Assembly: GCA_028673005.1 (NCBI GenBank)
Contig: CM054114.1
Coordinates: 18,227,137 to 18,291,136, forward strand
Source: Tanypteryx hageni
Taxonomy: Eukaryota; Arthropoda; Insecta; Odonata; Petaluridae
Direction: 5' to 3'
DNA length: 64,000 bases
The notes under the pieces are model-generated. The model was not told where the DNA came from. It ran no database searches and was given only the letters and a program-made list of their open reading frames with translations. This document shows, one piece after another, positions 45,200 to 56,155 of this stretch. Positions within the stretch are counted from its first letter, which is position 1. Every line of letters begins with the position of its first letter. The position numbers and the translations under genes are program-made.

Positions 45200-46454
45200 T
45201 ATGGCAGAAATACCAAAAATTACAGAGAAAGAAATGAATCTACAGCAATATGCCAACCTTTTAGTTTATACTGCTTTTTATAGCGAGTGGGAACATTTCT
45301 TTCTTCTTGCTGCCTGCGTCTCGAGACTAAACGTTTGAAAAACACTGGTTATGGGACCGAAGCTCTTCAATCTTCGAGGCGCTTGCGGAAACGTATCTAA
45401 ATTTATAACACGGATATCTATGGAAAGGAGCAACCACATTTCGACGTTTCGCTTATCAACGCACTTCCCAGAAACGCAAACACGTCATAGAGCGGGGGAC
45501 GCCTGTACACTAAGCGCATGAGAAAGTAAAAGAAAAGTGCACAACATTGTTAGCAATTTTAAATTGCGACTTTTCTCTTTACGACTAACAATGAGCTAAA
45601 GTTAAGAGCCTTTCGTAATTAATTCGCAACTTTAAACGCGCGAGTAATACAAAACGGTGCACCATTAAAAGTTGCGACAGTGCAGATTTTTCCCCATTTT
45701 TTTCCGATCAGGCGATTTTAGAGGGCTCTTTATATCACGGCGCGGGTAGCTTATAAAGCAGGCGCAATTTCCCTTTCCCGAAACCCGCGTCGTAAGTGGC
45801 TTCCACCGTAATTTGAAGGAGCAAAGGAGATCGGCAAAAGGTTAATAACAGGCAATTGTTTCGGGAGACGGAGGGAGAGAAGGACGAAAACCTCAAACCG
45901 TGGGAAGCCGACTACCTCTCGAGGATTACTCGTGTCATACACCTTCATTGGCCGCCGCAAAACCGTGCCACACGCGGCACCATATCGGGGTCGGGTAGTC
46001 CGCAGGTGCCGCATTCTCCACTTCCATTATTTGTCCCTCCCAGCCTCTATCGCCCCGATTTATGGCGGCCAAGGTCCGGCGCAGACTTGAGGGGAAACGG
46101 CGGAATCCCGGAATTTATGTGCCGCGCATGAAGCCAAAATTGATTAAATTTCGCTTTTTGTTTACTAATGTCTGAATCGCCGCGATAGATCGGAAATGGC
46201 AGCGTGTAAAAATGGACGACAGATTAATCTGATGTTCTTCTTCTCCCTAACCAATTTCAACATGTCGAGAAAATGTTTACAAAAGCCAAAGCGTAAGTAT
46301 TCGAGTTATTTCAATTGCTCCTTTGTTTTTTGAGCCTGTATTTGATCGGCAACACTAAGGGAAATAAATTAATTGCTCGCTTCGATAAAAAATAATGATG
46401 TTCAAATGTACACGGTTCTTTAAACGAACCTCCAAGTTTCAATCGTTAAGCAAG
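45200..46454. other. No gene; solitary hAT-like end and a GC-rich island
   Basis: 45331-45347 (CGTTTGAAAAACACTG) looks like a lone hAT right terminus. 45720-46135 is markedly GC-rich with overlapping open frames on both strands (45751-46014 minus, 45856-46131 plus) but no domain; it includes TTTATGGC at 46060 and ATTTATG at 46116, homeodomain-type sites. It could be regulatory. Confidence 0.35.
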
Positions 46455-47252
46455 ATGCATTGGCGGTGGGGAGTGGTTAGAGCAGGGGTGCACAACATAC
46501 GGCCCGTGGGCCAAATTTGGCCCGCCGACACATTTTGTGCGGCCCGGCAGAATTTAAGCTGCTTTCCTCTTCCGAAAAAATACATGTAAAATTCGGGTAT
46601 TTATCGCATGTGTGAACAAAAATTCTCTCTTATGAAATTAAATAAAACTCCATTACGTTAGGCACTGATAGATCAGAATTTAAGAGACATTCTAAGAGCA
46701 GCAACTACCAGTATTACTCCGGATATAAGTGGAATGGCGAGAGAAAAACGGTGCAAGATCTCCCATTAAGTAAATTATATTTCTTTGTCGCCTCACTTTC
46801 GTCGCATAAAAATTGCATGTAAAAGTTGTTACGGTAATTACTAATTCTACAATAGTGTACTTAAATTTTTATGCACAAAACTTTCATAGCGTGGTCCGCC
46901 TAGGTCCTATCAAGGTCGATTTTGGCCCGTGTCAACTTTGAGTCGTGCACCTCTGGGCTACAGCGATGGCCTTATACGCAGCGGTCCCAGGCTCTAAACC
47001 GGCGGGGGTCAGAATTTTTCAACCTGGGTTCGTCCCGTTCCCTACTTGTGTGAATTTAGGGGGCCTCGCAAGTCAGCGCTCCGTCCTTTGGAAGGAACGT
47101 AAAGCAGTTGGTCCCCTTGGTGCTCTTCGTTAAGAGTAAACTAATGCCGGCACTGGGTTTCCCTTTTCCCTTCTGTGTGTTCGGTGTGGAAGAAGTTATG
47201 GCTAAAATAATCCAAGAGGTTGATTAGCCAGAAATACAATCAAACAAGATGC
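46455..47252 (+). repeat. SINE (family A), longest copy, split by a hAT element
   Basis: The tRNA-like head begins ~46455 (box-A-like 'ggcggtggggagtggttaga'). It is interrupted by the hAT at 46483-46955 and resumes 'cgatggccttatacgcagc', 'ggtcccaggctctaaacc' (box B, decayed). The body follows: 'gggttcgtcccgttccc', 'gtcagcgctccgtcctttgg', 'gtgctcttcgttaagagta', 'ctaatgccggcactggg' and 'ccaagaggttgattagcc', with an A/C-rich tail. Without the insertion the SINE is ~320 bp. It is the only copy here with both head and tail. Confidence 0.85.
46475..46963. mobile_element. Non-autonomous hAT element (46483-46955) in the SINE
   Basis: Ends CAGGGGTGCACAAC and, reverse-complemented at right, CAGAGGTGCACGAC. 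Flanks GGTTAGAG (46475-46482) and GGCTACAG (46956-46963) match at 6 of 8 positions, a decayed 8-bp duplication. 'ggcccgtgggccaaatttgg' near the left end and 'tttggcccgt' near the right are typical hAT subterminal sequence. No coding. Confidence 0.85.
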
Positions 47253-48544
47253 ATGACGTTCCGAGTTGAAATATTGCAGTTGCGTATTGATGATATAATT
47301 ATGGCAACAAGCAAATATTTAAGAAATTACTTCAAAAAATTATTTTTTATACTTTTTTAACGTGCGTAAACATGAAAAATGCACATCCATTGCCATTATA
47401 TTACACGGAGGCAACTCAAATACCTATTTTGAAGTCCAGCTCCTTGATCTCACACAAATTTTTAATTTTGAGCCGCTGCACATTCTCAAGTTATTTAATT
47501 TTAAAATTAGTAATTTTCGCTAATTTTGCAAAATTACGCTAACTCAGCCATTATTCACCTAGAAAAATAGCGAATTTTACATAAATGTAAACGGTTCCTG
47601 CTCAAAATAAATCCCCGTGTAAAATCCCTCCGAGATCACACAATACAAGTTATATAAAAGCGTTTCTCACGTTTCTGTGGATAAAATGTATCACTTACAG
47701 CTTTCAGAAAGCACAAAAGAAAATTCCAGCATCTATTTAGTGACACATTTCCATCACAAGATTGTGTAATTTGCTTTTATACAGAGTAATAAAAATATGT
47801 ACATATATTCTTTCAGAATCGCGTAACGTAAAAGGAACCCAAAAAAATTCACTTACGGTAAAATGTGATTTGAGCATGTCACGAATTAAAAGGCAATCTA
47901 ACAGAATTCGTTTGTTTTTAATGAAAAATATATGCAATTCAGTTCTTTATTTCTCTTACATCACCTTTTCTATGAGAATGAATAACACTCTTCTATTTAC
48001 ATCGAAATTTACGTGATTTAGGTTTACTACTGACAGCTGGCAAGGAATTTTAAAAAATACCTGATAAATATCGTGCTTATTATATTATTCTACGCATTAA
48101 AAAATACCTTGGTTATAAATCGAGGAAATAAAATGCACGGGATATTGCGCCTACCGAAGAAAACGCATCCTCATCTCACGCCAGGCACGCAGTGTTAGTA
48201 GGCGATTCGCGGGTGGCCTACCCTCGAAAGATGGAGGGGCAAATATCGTGTAATGTCCGCGCCCCCTTTTTTGATGGGAACTTGTGGGGGAAAAGTGCAG
48301 GTATTACACGAGTAAATACGGTACTTCGTTTTCTTGACTTTAAATTAATATATAAAAATGTCCTATCACTATATAAGTTGCAAGATAAAAATAGTAAAAT
48401 TTCTGAATAGTAAAAATCAACTGGGTTAAATGCTATGTTAAAAACTGTTCTTTGAGCGCAAATTCTGACAGCGCACAGATGTCTCGGAACGTCTCTCATG
48501 CACTAAGCGAGGCATGCCTGTATACTAAACGTTGACTTTATTTT
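47253..48544. other. No recognised feature
   Basis: AT-rich; short open frames at 47737-48016 (both strands) and 48192-48499 lack domains. Confidence 0.5.
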
Positions 48545-48785
48545 TTGTTTCACACTTCCTCCGTACGAAATTTCGTTGAAATCGATTCGGTCAATTCCTT
48601 CCAAATTCATAATTACCGAAAAGTTTTATTTTGCAATTGTAGCGCCCCGGCTGAGTCGATCTGGTCCAAATATAACATTTTGGGAATGTATTTATGTGAA
48701 GATTCTCTATGTACCAAATTTGGGTGAAATCGGTTCAGCTAATTCCTCCCTGATGTATGAGTACGGACGGGCATCACGAAGCTAC
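48545..48785 (-). repeat. Helitron monomer fragment (about 1.7 units)
   Basis: Read on minus it matches the 11985-12220 part of the Helitron: 'gatgcccgtccgtactc', 'atcagggaggaattagctga', 'ggtacatagagaatcttcac', 'tacaattgcaaaataaaac' and 'tatgaatttggaaggaattg'. A perfect 10-bp stem hairpin (AGTGCTTTTC...GAAAAGCACT) lies next to it at 48787-48815. Confidence 0.8.
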
Positions 48786-48815
48786 TAGTGCTTTTCAGCA
48801 ATGACGAAAAGCACT

Positions 48816-49504
48816 AAAAAATAGCTCTGCTATTTATTTTAGGATTTAAAAAATCACAAGTCCCCACGGAGCGAGACCCGAAACCGCAGAGTAGCGTAAA
48901 AAACAATCCACCCACAAGCAAAAAAGTTTTAATTAAAACAACTCACAAGGGAAATCAAATTTTGGGAAGCGGTAAACGCTATTCACGGGCACCATACACT
49001 ATTTAACGCAACGACATGACATCTAAATTTACAATGTGAAATCGGTAAGGTATTGAGGCAAGGTATGCGTTTAACCGGATATTACTTATTCAGGATTAAA
49101 TCCAAAGTGGCGAAAGCAAATTTTATCTTGATTTACGGGGAAGGGAACTATAATACAGTAGCTGATCAAGAAACAAAGATGGCTGAAAATAACTCAGCGT
49201 AAGATAAACGAATAGACGAATGAAAAAGTAAGGTAGTCAACTTTATGACATGAAAAACAATAAGATAAACTGAAAAATATTAAAGATATTTTTACAACTG
49301 TTTGGACGCTTTAAACACCTTAAATACTGATCAACCGCACAAAACAAAGCATGACTATCCATGCATGATGAATGTCGACCATCCGGAATTTTTACAACTG
49401 ATATCTTGAAAGCCTATTGTAATATTTTGGGCACAAACATATGCACGCTATTTACGTACTTGTAAACTAAGGGAAATACCCGCATTCAGAAACGAGAGAA
49501 TTAA
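48816..49504. other. No recognised feature
   Basis: AT-rich unassigned DNA. Confidence 0.5.
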
Positions 49505-49580
49505 TCTTCTACGATAATTCAGTGGTAGAATATCCGCCCGGCAAGTGGAAGACCCCGGTTCGATTCCCAGTCAAAGCCGA
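49505..49580 (+). repeat. tRNA-Gly-like pseudogene or SINE head
   Basis: 'taattcagtggtagaata' is a box A of tRNA-Gly type, and 'ccccggttcgattccca' contains a perfect box B (GGTTCGATTCC). The anticodon arm TCCGC/GTGGA pairs with loop CCGGCAA. The acceptor ends do not pair and the T stem has two mismatches, so it is not a functional tRNA. A second box-B-like string 'ggctcgatcccgcg' at ~49815 suggests another decayed copy. Confidence 0.55.
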
Positions 49581-51154
49581 ATTTATTTCAAAATTATTCC
49601 CAGCTATTTACTTGTGTTAGACATTATACAGAGATCTATTCGCAGTACATTTGTTACATGACCTGTAAAATTACTTAATACAATGACATTAAATCAGACT
49701 TCTTTAAGAGTTTACTTATCTTTTTTAATGTATATTTAATTTTCTTCAAATGTGTGTAATGCAGCACGTTTAAATGACCATATCGACCAACCGGAATATC
49801 CGATTGACCGCTAGAGGCTCGATCCCGCGTGAATCGGTATGATTTTATTATCAATCCTATCAATATATTCTCAATTTTATTTTATTTTATTTAATATTTA
49901 CACAAATCAAAGCGCATTTTTTACCAACACACCATCTTATAAGACTAAATGGCACCTTTTTGAATAATTACCCAGATATCTGATCAATATAATCTTAATT
50001 TTTAGTTAAACATTTTACGTTGTTAGAAATCAAATAGAATTCTTTCACTAGCATACCATCTTAAAAAGTCAGGTAACATTACCAGAGTATGTGTTACATA
50101 AGATTCCATCAACAAAAACACAGAAAGTGTTCGTTCAGGCACGCGTTGTTTGAGGGCGCCCGGTTGCGAATCGCTTTCCAACGGAATCCTCAAAAGTAAT
50201 AAAAACGGTCGGCGTGTGACGATATTAACGTGAACTCTTGCCAGAAGGGCAAACAGAGGGCGCAAGCAATACTGACGCGTTGGCGATGGGAAATGAAATT
50301 GAGTGAAAGGACTATGAATAACGCCCACCTTAGGATTTTCTACGCCCACGCCTTACGAGAGAGTTTTATAAAATAGAACGAACAGCTGTTTCCCGCTACG
50401 TAACTTCTCCTCTCCCACTGGCTGCTGAAGCGTGGCAAGAGAAACACGATGGCATAACACAGAAACGAAATACGCGAAACTATTTCAGGTACAGGACTTT
50501 GTGAACGAAAGATGCTTTTGCTGTGCATAGTTCCGGATGAGGTTAACGCAATATATCTCTCAAATAACACTAAACAAAGGGTTAGAAAACCTTATGTGCA
50601 TTTCGGCTGGGAAGCAGCCGTCATCAGTGGTTATTCGCGGTAACATATTGAACGAGCAAATACATAATGTATTGTTTTTCTTTTCTGAATCGCCGCCAGA
50701 GGCGCAAGTTGAGAGAGTTACACAAAAAAGCAATGAAGTAACGGAGAAGGTTTTTATTATTGTTAGTTTAAAGGATATTAATTTATTATTCTAATAAAGT
50801 ATCTTTATTTATTATCACACTAGTAGTACCAGCAAAAACTTTTGCGAAGTCGGTCAGAAATATGCATGTTTAAAAGTAATAATTGCCAATTCCTCCTCAT
50901 AAAATTAGACAACTGATATTTTGAATGTCTTGTTTGGTTTTATAATTTATATGTGCAGTTTTAATTGTCTCTCCCATACGAAAAAGATCACATTCCAGTA
51001 TTGAAATAAAGAAAGAAGATTTTTTTCTTTTGGTCAATCATTAAAAATGCCCACAGCCCACAAGCAGTTTACTGAATAATAAATAATCTTTAGTTATTAA
51101 AGTTGCAATCTATTAAGTTATTGCCACAACTATAATTCCGATGCTTCATAAACA
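49581..51154. other. Unassigned; contains one copy of the hairpin motif
   Basis: 50602-50640 reads (minus) TGACGGCTGCTTCCCAGCCG followed by AAATGC, the recurring hairpin motif. The remainder, including a GC-richer stretch at 50100-50570 with domain-less open frames, was not recognised. Confidence 0.4.
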
Positions 51155-51520
51155 GCGCGAAGCAGATAACGCAATTATTTTGTATACATGAAGGCTCAAT
51201 AGATAGTAATTCAATCGTAGGCAACAATGCAGGTCGCCTGGGCAACACCCGGAAAGAGTACGAAAAAAACATCAAATTTCGGAAATAAATGCGTGTTTCT
51301 GACAAATTATTCCTTGTAACGTCTAAACATCGCAAGAATAAGATATTTTATAGTTTTAGTCGTCGAATAACGTAAAAACGGAGAAATTCGGTCCCTATTT
51401 ACGTATTTTAATGAATGAAGGATATAAAACTTGCACCTTGAAAATCTAAACTCCTGTGTAAACATATGGGAAAATGTAATCGTCTCCCGGAGTCGAATCC
51501 GGGACACTTATGTAAACGAA
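51155..51520 (-). repeat. Dispersed repeat T, copy 2
   Basis: Reverse complement of 23815-24200. 'cattgttgcctacgattgaa' and the stem CCCGGAGTCGAATCCGGG (51486-51503) are both preserved. Confidence 0.8.
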
Positions 51521-51599
51521 AATAGTTTTCACGGGGTTTCCTAGTTGGCAGAAACAAAACGGCGTTTACAGCATTTCTCTATGACAAACTGTTCAAGAG

Positions 51600-51648
51600 A
51601 TAAAAGGAGGGACAGACGGACAGACATTGAGTTTTAATATATAAAGAT
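51600..51648 (-). mobile_element. Helitron-like 5' end
   Basis: Read on minus from 51648: TCTTTATATATTAAAACTCA then 'atgtctgtccgtctgtcc'. The TC start, A/T-rich lead and (GTCT)n block resemble Helitron left ends, including the one at 11608. No matching CTAG end was identified, so the extent is unknown. Confidence 0.45.
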
Positions 51649-53654
51649 TATTACATGTATAGGAATTCATCATTAATCAGTATCTACTACCATAGAATTT
51701 CCATTGAAGATGGAGGCATTGTGTACGAAATTCACAGATTTTTTCTCAAACCTTTTTATGGCTATTGGATAAACGTACTGCGTCAGTTTGATTTCGGCCA
51801 TAATGTGAGCTCTATAGTCCCCGTCTGAATGAAAGTTTAATATAATTTACACATCAAATCCTGGCATATAATTAAAATTATGAATTCAAAAATAAAACCG
51901 ATATAACATCTAAGATTTTAGGAAAGAGTCGATGAAGAGATTATAACAGCATTCTTATTAGACAAAGCCTTTCAAAACTATTTTAAAATTTTCTCCGCTA
52001 TGCTTCAAGTAACAAAACAATTTGCGGGCACAAATTTGTAACATGAAAAGAGAAAAACACGAGAGAAACCTGATAAACCAAAATAGGAGCGTAGGAAAGT
52101 CTCCGAGTTGAGGTGCGAATGACGCGCTTGGCGTTCACGAAATCACGTGAGTTGGCGTAAAAAGGCTCACAGGAGTCATACAGCACGCAAGATCTCCTCG
52201 GCAGTTTATAAACTCTTCCACTCTCCGTAAAGAAGATTTAAAAAGAAATGAAAACCTCAACAGCGAAGACGGCTTTAAAATCAGCCAGGGATTGAAATCC
52301 CTCTTTAAACCGGTTTATGGATTGGCTTAACGACCTGACTCGGAAATGAATGAGGGCAATTACAATAAGAGGGTCTGCGCTGATTGTTACCTTTCACCCA
52401 ATGGCAATTTCACTCACCGATTTGGCGAACTTCATCAGTCTGAACGTGAATGGTATAAACAGTTCGAAACGCGATGAAAGAGGCGCGGTTACCACCGGAG
52501 AATAGGTCTTATTAAAAAAAATTAACATTCGACGTAAAACTTAAGTGTATTATTTTGCGAGGATCGATAAAACTGACTATAACAAAGAAAAGACGGAAGA
52601 TCACGTAAAAATAATAAGAAGTAATGAACGAGAAACGGGAATAGATAGATAAAACCTGACTTAAGCAATAGCGAACATATAATGCCAATAGCAAGAAAAG
52701 GATTATCCGGTGAAATCAATGAGGCAGTCGTCTAAAACAAAAGAAACTCGAGAAGATTCAACGAATAAGATGATTCATAGTTCGCGGATCCGATAAGAAA
52801 AAGAAAGGACAATAAACTCGAGAAAGATAAAAGAGGAAAAGACCGGTTTCTCCCGAAAGAGAACTTTTTACAGAATAAACCACTCTCCCGAACGAGATGC
52901 TATCAGTTCGATGAACATTTTTCAACATGGCCGCGGTCTGGTGCAGGATTTCATTCGTTTCCCTCGAATGGGCATTTGTCGACCGTTCGACGCAGAAATC
53001 CCTCGGGTGTCACTGTTCGCACGACGACGTTTCGCGGTTACGACGCCCTAATCTACCGACCCCTCTTCGCGCTTGCGACGCGGCTAATTCGCGGTTGCGA
53101 CGCCGGAGTTATCCTCGGGGCGTTTTAGTCGCGCCAATCATCTTGCGTGGGACAATAAACAAATTATAAACAATATACGCTCATCAACTGTACGCGTTTG
53201 TAGTTGGTTTTGCGGACTGCGTTCCGCCTAACGTCAGGCTTCGTTTGCCTACCTTCCGTTGTTTGTACAATACAACCGTATTTGTTCGATTATATGGCGA
53301 CCTCGAATATAAGACAACTCAGTATTTCACAAGCCACGCGAAAGAAAAACAATTTTCGAGGTATTGATGCTAATACTACCATTATTTTTAACTGTAAATT
53401 ATGCCGACAATTTTTTCGTTATTTTTTTTAAATAACGCTGCAAACGGCTCACGAAAACGCTATGCTTAATTTTTTACCCAATATAATCATGCGATAAGAT
53501 TAACAAATAGTTATGATAAAACATGTGCATTAATTGGCTTCCAGTGATCAACATTAAATTATTAGTTTAATTTTTAAAAACGCTTAAACAGGGACGAAGA
53601 CATAAGCAGGTAAAATTTGGCAGCTGCGGGCGCCTAAAGCTTCTTTTAAGGGTA
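51649..53654. other. No recognised gene
   Basis: AT-rich to ~52880. 52920-53120 is GC-rich with 'cgcggttacgacgccc' and 'cgcggttgcgacgccgg', a short imperfect tandem repeat. No domain in the open frames at 52927-53169 or 53204-53431. Confidence 0.45.
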
Positions 53655-54301
53655 AAATAGAGCCGAGGTTCGCAACCCATGGGTCCCGACCCCATTGGGG
53701 GTCGCGGAAGAAGTTGGAGGGGTCGCGAAGGAGTGAGAAATAAGACCTAAACATCATTCTTTTATCATATCGCTTGACATTGTAGTTAGTACAATGTCGA
53801 CAATGTAAGTGGCGACACTCCTTCGCGGCCCCATTGTAGCTCCTACAATGCCACGCGTTACGATACAATAAATAAAATGTAGGTAAACAATCTGGATAGG
53901 CCTTCTGATCGAATCCTCCGCCTACGATGGCTATTATTTTAATTGATACTGAAACTTGTTCGTCTGTTTCATGGACGGGACAATCATGGTTAAATACGCG
54001 GACAGTGAAGTGTGAGAGATAAAGAGTGAGCACCCGAAAGTCTCATCTAGTTTCCAGCATTTAATTTGTGTTTTGTTGAGCTCACATTAACCATTGCCAG
54101 CTGCATACGATCCCATCCTTTTCTTTCAAGTAAGTGTCTCTTTCCAGGAGTGTTGTGGCCATTCCATCAGACCTAAGTTTGTTATATTCATCTCCATGTT
54201 GTCGTTATATTTATATATATTATCAGTGTTTTTATATTTATATTTTACGTTTTTACTATAATAGGATTAATATTTAAATTTAAAGTACCCATATCATCGA
54301 C

Positions 54302-56155
54302 ATGGATAAATGGATATTAAAATTTAAACGATCGGCAAGTGGCGAGTGTGAGGACGTAAGTCCAACTAGTGAGACGTCAAAAAGGATTAAATCAGGCTGC
54401 CCGCCACGTGAAGTGGAATTAGGAGAATCCTCACAGTTTAAACCAGACAAGAGGGTCAAGAAATACCAAGAACATTATATTAAGTATGGTTTTACTTATA
54501 CCGTAATAAATAATGAACAACCCCCGAGGTGTGTAATATGTTTAGAAATATTATCGGGTGAGAGTATGAAACCATCCAAGCTCAGGAGACATTTAAAAAC
54601 AAAGCATGCCGATGTAATGAGCAAGAATGAAACTTTTTTTAAAAGACATGCGAATGCATTAGAAATGCAGAAATGTTTTATGAGCAGGCATGCAACAGTT
54701 TCGCAAAAAGCGTTAAGGGCAACATTAGAAGTTTCATACCTGATTGGAAAAGCAATGAAACCGCATAATATTGGTGCAACTCTCGTTTTGCCCGCCGCAA
54801 TAAAAATGTCTTCAATTATTCATGGTGAAAAATACGGTAACAATTTAAGATGCGTTCCTTTATCAAACAATATTGTTTCCCGGCGTATTACAATACTCAC
54901 AGAAAATGTAAAATTCCTATTGTTAAACAGGTGGAAAGATTCCTCATATTTCGCAATTCAGTTGGATGAATCCACTGATGTTGCTAAACTTGCTCAGCTT
55001 CTTGTTTATGTGAGATACTGTTACGATGGTGATATTTTGGAAGACTTTTTATTCTGCGAGCCTCTGAAAGGAAGAACGACTGGTGAGGAAATTTGCAATG
55101 TTGTAAATATGTTTTTCCAAACAAACTCCATATTATGGTCCAATTGTGTAGCAATTTGTACAGATGGTGCAAATGCATTATTTGAAAAAAGCATTGGATT
55201 TAAGGGTAGAGTTAAAGAGATTGCTCCACATATAGCTTTTCACCACTGCATTATACATAAAGAATCTTTAGCTGCAAAATCACTAGAGCCAACTTTAAAT
55301 AAAGTGCTGTGGGAAGCTGTAAATGTGGTAAATTTTATTAAAGTGAAAGCTTTAAATAGTAGATTGTTTGCGATGCTTTGTACTGAAATGGGCTCTCATT
55401 ATGACAAGCTTCTTCACACAGAAGTTAGGTGGTTGTCACGAGGAAAAATGCTTCAACGATTGCTTGATCTGAAAGACAAAGTTAGGAATATTTCTTCTGG
55501 ATCACAATTACAAACTATCACAATATTTCTTACACAAAAAATGGCTAGCTAATCTTACAATTAGTTATCTTGCAGATATTTTCAAAAAACTAAATGATCT
55601 ACATGTGAGTTTGCAGGGTCCATGTACAAACATTTTCACTCTCAGCGACAAGGTAGAATCTTTTAAAAAGAAAATAACTTTATGGAGAAATGAAATTACA
55701 AGAGATAATTTTGAAATGTTTTCATGTCTATCCGATTTCATTTTGAATAACAATATTGATTTACATGAAATTAAAACTACAATTTCAATTCATCTAACAA
55801 ATCTGATAGAAAATTTTGATGCAAAATTCGAAAAATTTCCGGAGGAAGATTTGGGTTGGATCCGTAACCCTTTTTCTTTTGATAATTCAAGTTCACATAA
55901 TAACACCCTTAAAGAAAGAGAACAATTGACTGAGTATGTGGCAAAAATCTACATACAAGATTTAAAGAGACGACAATAGAAGTGTTTTGGATTTCCGTCA
56001 AAAGAGAGTATCCAGAAATTTCTAAAAAAAGCTCTAATGTCACTGCTTCCTTTTGGTTCAACATATCTATGCGAAACTGCTTTTTCTTGTCTCACTATAA
56101 TCAAGACAAAGCATCGTTCTAGACTCGAGGTAGAACCAGATTGACAATTTCAAAT
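54302..56155 (+). pseudogene. hAT transposase (ZBED5/SCAND3-like), interrupted
   Basis: Begins MDKWILKFKRSASG, a typical start for this group. BED zinc finger: Cys77, Cys80, His97, His102 (CVIC...RRHLKTKH), DNA-binding. RNase-H-like catalytic core: LDESTD (Asp222), CTDGA (Asp288), HHCIIHKESLA and EVRWLSRGK. An extra A in the run near 55535 shifts the frame; 'WLANLTISYLADIFKKLND' continues in the next frame to 55977. One missing base near 55960 restores the first frame ([12 protein letters not shown]...), giving the carboxyl dimerisation motif [17 protein letters not shown] third 1-base loss at ~56141 follows EVEPD. The gene then stops at the LINE and resumes at 57792. Three small indels plus the insertion mean it is dead as read, but it is otherwise full length. 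Confidence 0.93.

Noticed and set aside
45331..45347. Complete hAT ending at 45347
   Set aside because: Only a right terminus is visible; the left partner and duplication are missing.
49505..49580. A functional tRNA-Gly gene
   Set aside because: Boxes A and B are good but the acceptor stem does not pair and the T stem has mismatches; better called a tRNA-derived repeat.
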